A DNA stretch of 8,017 nucleotides from an uncultured Chitinophagales bacterium (GTDB taxonomy: Bacteria > Bacteroidota > Bacteroidia > Chitinophagales > Chitinophagaceae): assembly GCA_946886475.1 (NCBI GenBank), contig CAMPIQ010000163.1, forward strand, positions 1 through 8,017, in the 5' to 3' direction. Below the pieces are notes generated by a model. The model was not told the DNA's origin. It did not search any database and saw nothing but the letters and a program-made list of their open reading frames with translations. This document shows positions 6,139 through 8,017 of this stretch, piece by piece; within the stretch, counting starts at the first letter, position 1, and each line of letters starts with the position of its first letter. Both the position numbers and the translations under genes were made by a program.

Positions 6139-6903
6139 ATGGCTTTAATGAAGATGCATGTTTACCCTTCGTTGGTGGAAAAGAAAAAGACCGGAAAGAA
6201 ATCTTTTGCCGTACTGGTTGATCCTGATAAGGTTACCGTTTCATCCCTGAATGATCTGGTAAAACTGGCAGTTCAGGCTAAAGTGGACTATTTCTTTGTT
6301 GGCGGGAGCCTTGTAATATCCGATCATCTTGATGAATGCATTCAGCAGATCAAAGCATCCTGCTCCATACCTGTACTTCTGTTTCCCGGAAGTCCCTCGC
6401 AGGTAAGCAGGCATGCAGATGCGCTATTATACCTTTCCCTGATATCCGGCAGGAATGCCGACCTGCTTATCGGTCAGCATGTGATATCAGCCCCTTTTGT
6501 AAAAAAGAGCGGGCTGGAAATCATTCCAACCGGTTATATGGTGATTGATGGTGGTGCGGCAACCACGGTTTCTTATATCAGCAATGCCACACCTATCCCG
6601 GCCGATAAGGCTGATATTGCCATGTGCACTGCCATGGCCGGTGAAATGCTGGGAATGAAACTGATCTATATGGATGCCGGAAGCGGTGCTAAAAAGCCCA
6701 TTCCGGAAGAAATGATCAAAACGGTTTCCCAACACATTGAGGTTCCTCTTATCATAGGTGGAGGTATCCGGGAGGCAGAAAAAGCCTATCTCAATTGCAA
6801 GGCGGGTGCAGATGTGATCGTGATCGGTAATGCCATAGAAAAAGATGCTTCACTGATAGAAGAAATGGCTTCTGCTATTCATCAGGTACATGTAGTGTCC
6901 TGA
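6139..6903 (+). CDS. pcrB: PcrB/GGGPS family prenyltransferase (geranylgeranylglyceryl phosphate synthase, Bacteroidota type)
   Basis: The family joins a polyprenyl diphosphate to sn-glycerol-1-phosphate by an ether bond, the first committed step of archaeal-type lipids. Members from Bacteroidota are known, but their physiological role is unclear. Numbering the 254 residues from 6139, the (beta/alpha)8-barrel motifs appear in order: VDPDK (27-31, Mg/phosphate site), FVGGS (53-57), LFPGS (81-85), SLISGRN (100-106), PTGYMVIDGG (130-139), YMDAGSGA (177-184), GGGIR (207-211) and IGNAIE (229-234). The last three match the glycerol-phosphate-binding loops. The length is normal for the family. In-frame ATGs at 6109, 6148 and 6154 are alternatives. 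The 6109 start adds ten residues without family resemblance and covers a palindrome, so I prefer 6139, though 6148 and 6154 fit equally well by homology. The stop codon touches that of the convergent M28 gene. Prenyl chain length cannot be read safely from the sequence. Confidence 0.93.
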   Translation: MALMKMHVYPSLVEKKKTGKKSFAVLVDPDKVTVSSLNDLVKLAVQAKVDYFFVGGSLVISDHLDECIQQIKASCSIPVLLFPGSPSQVSRHADALLYLSLISGRNADLLIGQHVISAPFVKKSGLEIIPTGYMVIDGGAATTVSYISNATPIPADKADIAMCTAMAGEMLGMKLIYMDAGSGAKKPIPEEMIKTVSQHIEVPLIIGGGIREAEKAYLNCKAGADVIVIGNAIEKDASLIEEMASAIHQVHVVS

Positions 6904-7893
6904 TTATAAAGGTTCAATTCTTTTAGTGATCCTTGAAGGGGTTTCCAGGCCATCAATGATGGGTTTTGTTGCTATCAGAATGGCGCTTACGATCTTTTTC
7001 ATATGCGCAAAATCTATTCTTTCAACATCGTCACATGTTTTGTGGTAACATTCTTCTGCATCATTACTGCTCATGATGGTATGGGCCGGAATGCCCTTCA
7101 TGGCAAATGGAAGATTATCCGAACGCTGAAACAACTTCATTTCAGGGTTGGGTTCTTCCAGCATGATTGTACCGGTGCTATCCAGATTATTTTTTATGAT
7201 CTCATCCAGATCAGAATATTCCGATCCGGTAATGAAAAAGCTATTGGGGCCGCCTGTATTATGAAGCCCTATCATTTCTAAATTGATCATGGCCACTATC
7301 TGGTGAGGATTTACATAACCGGAAAAAACCGAAGAACCCAACAGGCCCAGTTCCTCTCCTGCAAAAGCACAAAATAACAGGGTCCTTTCATTGGTTTTCG
7401 AATTTGCATAATGCCTGGCAATGGCCATCATGGCTGCGGTTCCCGAAGCATTGTCATTGGCGCCATTGAAAATGTTGATGCCTTTCAATTTTTTCCCGGT
7501 CATGCCCATATGATCGTAATGGCTGGAAAAAATGACAACTTCTTGCGGAATGGTTTTTCCCTTTATCATCCCAACCACATTATATAAAACATGCCTGGGA
7601 TCATAGTTGCCCGTAGAATCTTTCCATTTATCTTTTAATCTTTTACCGGGAGCAAAAGGCAGGAGATAAGAATCAGCGCCTGGAAACATGCTTAAAGAAT
7701 CAGAAGCAAATGATGATGAAATATAACTGGCAGACTTAAAAAGTTCGGGCGTATAATTAGCGCGGCCCTTCAGGCTGTCCGATGCCAGCACGTGCATGAA
7801 TTCACGGATACACTCACCAGTATTGAATTTTTCCTGCGAAAAAGAATAGAAATGGCAAAAGGTCAGAACTATAAAAAAGTACACCTTCCACAT
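6904..7893 (-). CDS. Secreted M28-family zinc metallopeptidase
   Basis: This 329-residue protein has an N-terminal signal peptide (about 1-20, hydrophobic core after MWK, cleavage near SFSQ), so it acts in the periplasm or outside. The rest is an M28 (aminopeptidase-like) domain. The co-catalytic zinc ligands are visible in the expected order: H125 in SSHYDHMG, D147 in GANDNASG, E180 (general base) and E181 in FAGEELGLLGS, E206 in INLEMIG, and H284 in CYHKTCDD. The fourth ligand is Glu where many relatives have Asp (NLDM); both occur in the family, so activity is expected. The likely reaction is removal of N-terminal residues from peptides; specificity is not readable. The start codon lies one base after the stop of an upstream M28 gene, indicating one transcript and probably coupled translation. 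The 3' end meets pcrB with no gap and no terminator. Confidence 0.93.
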   Translation of the reverse strand: MWKVYFFIVLTFCHFYSFSQEKFNTGECIREFMHVLASDSLKGRANYTPELFKSASYISSSFASDSLSMFPGADSYLLPFAPGKRLKDKWKDSTGNYDPRHVLYNVVGMIKGKTIPQEVVIFSSHYDHMGMTGKKLKGINIFNGANDNASGTAAMMAIARHYANSKTNERTLLFCAFAGEELGLLGSSVFSGYVNPHQIVAMINLEMIGLHNTGGPNSFFITGSEYSDLDEIIKNNLDSTGTIMLEEPNPEMKLFQRSDNLPFAMKGIPAHTIMSSNDAEECYHKTCDDVERIDFAHMKKIVSAILIATKPIIDGLETPSRITKRIEPL

Positions 7894-7894
7894 A

Positions 7895-8017
7895 TCAATT
7901 CAAATTCTCCGGTTTAACACGGGTTGGAGTATCCTTAGCTGAAATTATAGATGAAGAACTGATAGCAATGGCTTTGATGATCTCCGCCATATTCTCCAGG
8001 TCAAGCGTACTTACATG
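7895..8017 (-). CDS. C-terminal fragment of a second M28-family peptidase (partial, runs off window)
   Basis: The last 40 codons of a minus-strand gene are present, starting HVSTLDLENMAEIIKAI and ending in RVKPENLN and a TGA stop at 7897-7895. From its second residue, the fragment aligns without gaps to the end of the downstream M28 protein. Compare LDLENMAEIIKAIAI with IDFAHMKKIVSAILI, and the shared TP-S/T-R-I/V tail. It is therefore most likely a tandem paralogue. The stop codon and the ATG of the next gene are separated by one base, the layout of a translationally coupled operon. The catalytic part lies outside the window, so activity cannot be judged. Confidence 0.85.
   Translation of the reverse strand, partial: HVSTLDLENMAEIIKAIAISSSSIISAKDTPTRVKPENLN

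Overview
The window looks like a chromosomal segment of a member of the Bacteroidota, probably Chitinophagaceae or a close relative. Three things suggest this: a secreted protein with the C-terminal domain that marks type IX secretion (type B, CHU_C-like) cargo, signal peptides ending in the short Ser/Gln pattern common in this phylum, and a bacterial PcrB/GGGPS-family prenyltransferase of the kind known from Bacteroidota. No gene shows a clear Shine-Dalgarno sequence, which also fits. The family-level placement is an inference. I see no transposase, phage, toxin or defence gene.

Layout, left to right. Positions 1-300 hold no gene. They carry a tandem array of a 13-bp palindrome, AACCTCCGAGGTT, at an exact 22-bp period (1-143, running off the left edge), a plain spacer, and a second three-copy cluster with the same phasing (245-300). 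A strong minus-strand intrinsic terminator (302-333) follows. It closes nrdJ (362-3709, minus), a full-length class II adenosylcobalamin-dependent ribonucleotide reductase. The 346-bp gap upstream of nrdJ (3710-4055) contains an exact DnaA box facing an imperfect one about 100 bp before the start codon, plus homopolymer-rich repeats. Next comes a secreted beta-propeller/PKD protein with a type IX sorting domain (4056-6029, minus). A short divergent promoter region with two small palindromes (6036-6050 and 6112-6124) separates it from pcrB (6139-6903, plus), a geranylgeranylglyceryl-phosphate-synthase-family enzyme. The stop codon of pcrB abuts the stop codon of a convergent, secreted M28 metallopeptidase gene (6904-7893, minus). 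That gene lies one base downstream of a second M28 gene, of which only the last 40 codons are in the window (7895-8017).

The genes do not form one pathway. nrdJ supplies deoxyribonucleotides in the cytoplasm, pcrB makes a prenyl-ether lipid precursor at the membrane, and the other three act outside the cytoplasm. The only clear operon is the tandem M28 pair. The parts least explained by known gene functions are the phased palindrome array next to the nrdJ terminator and the DnaA-box pair upstream of nrdJ.
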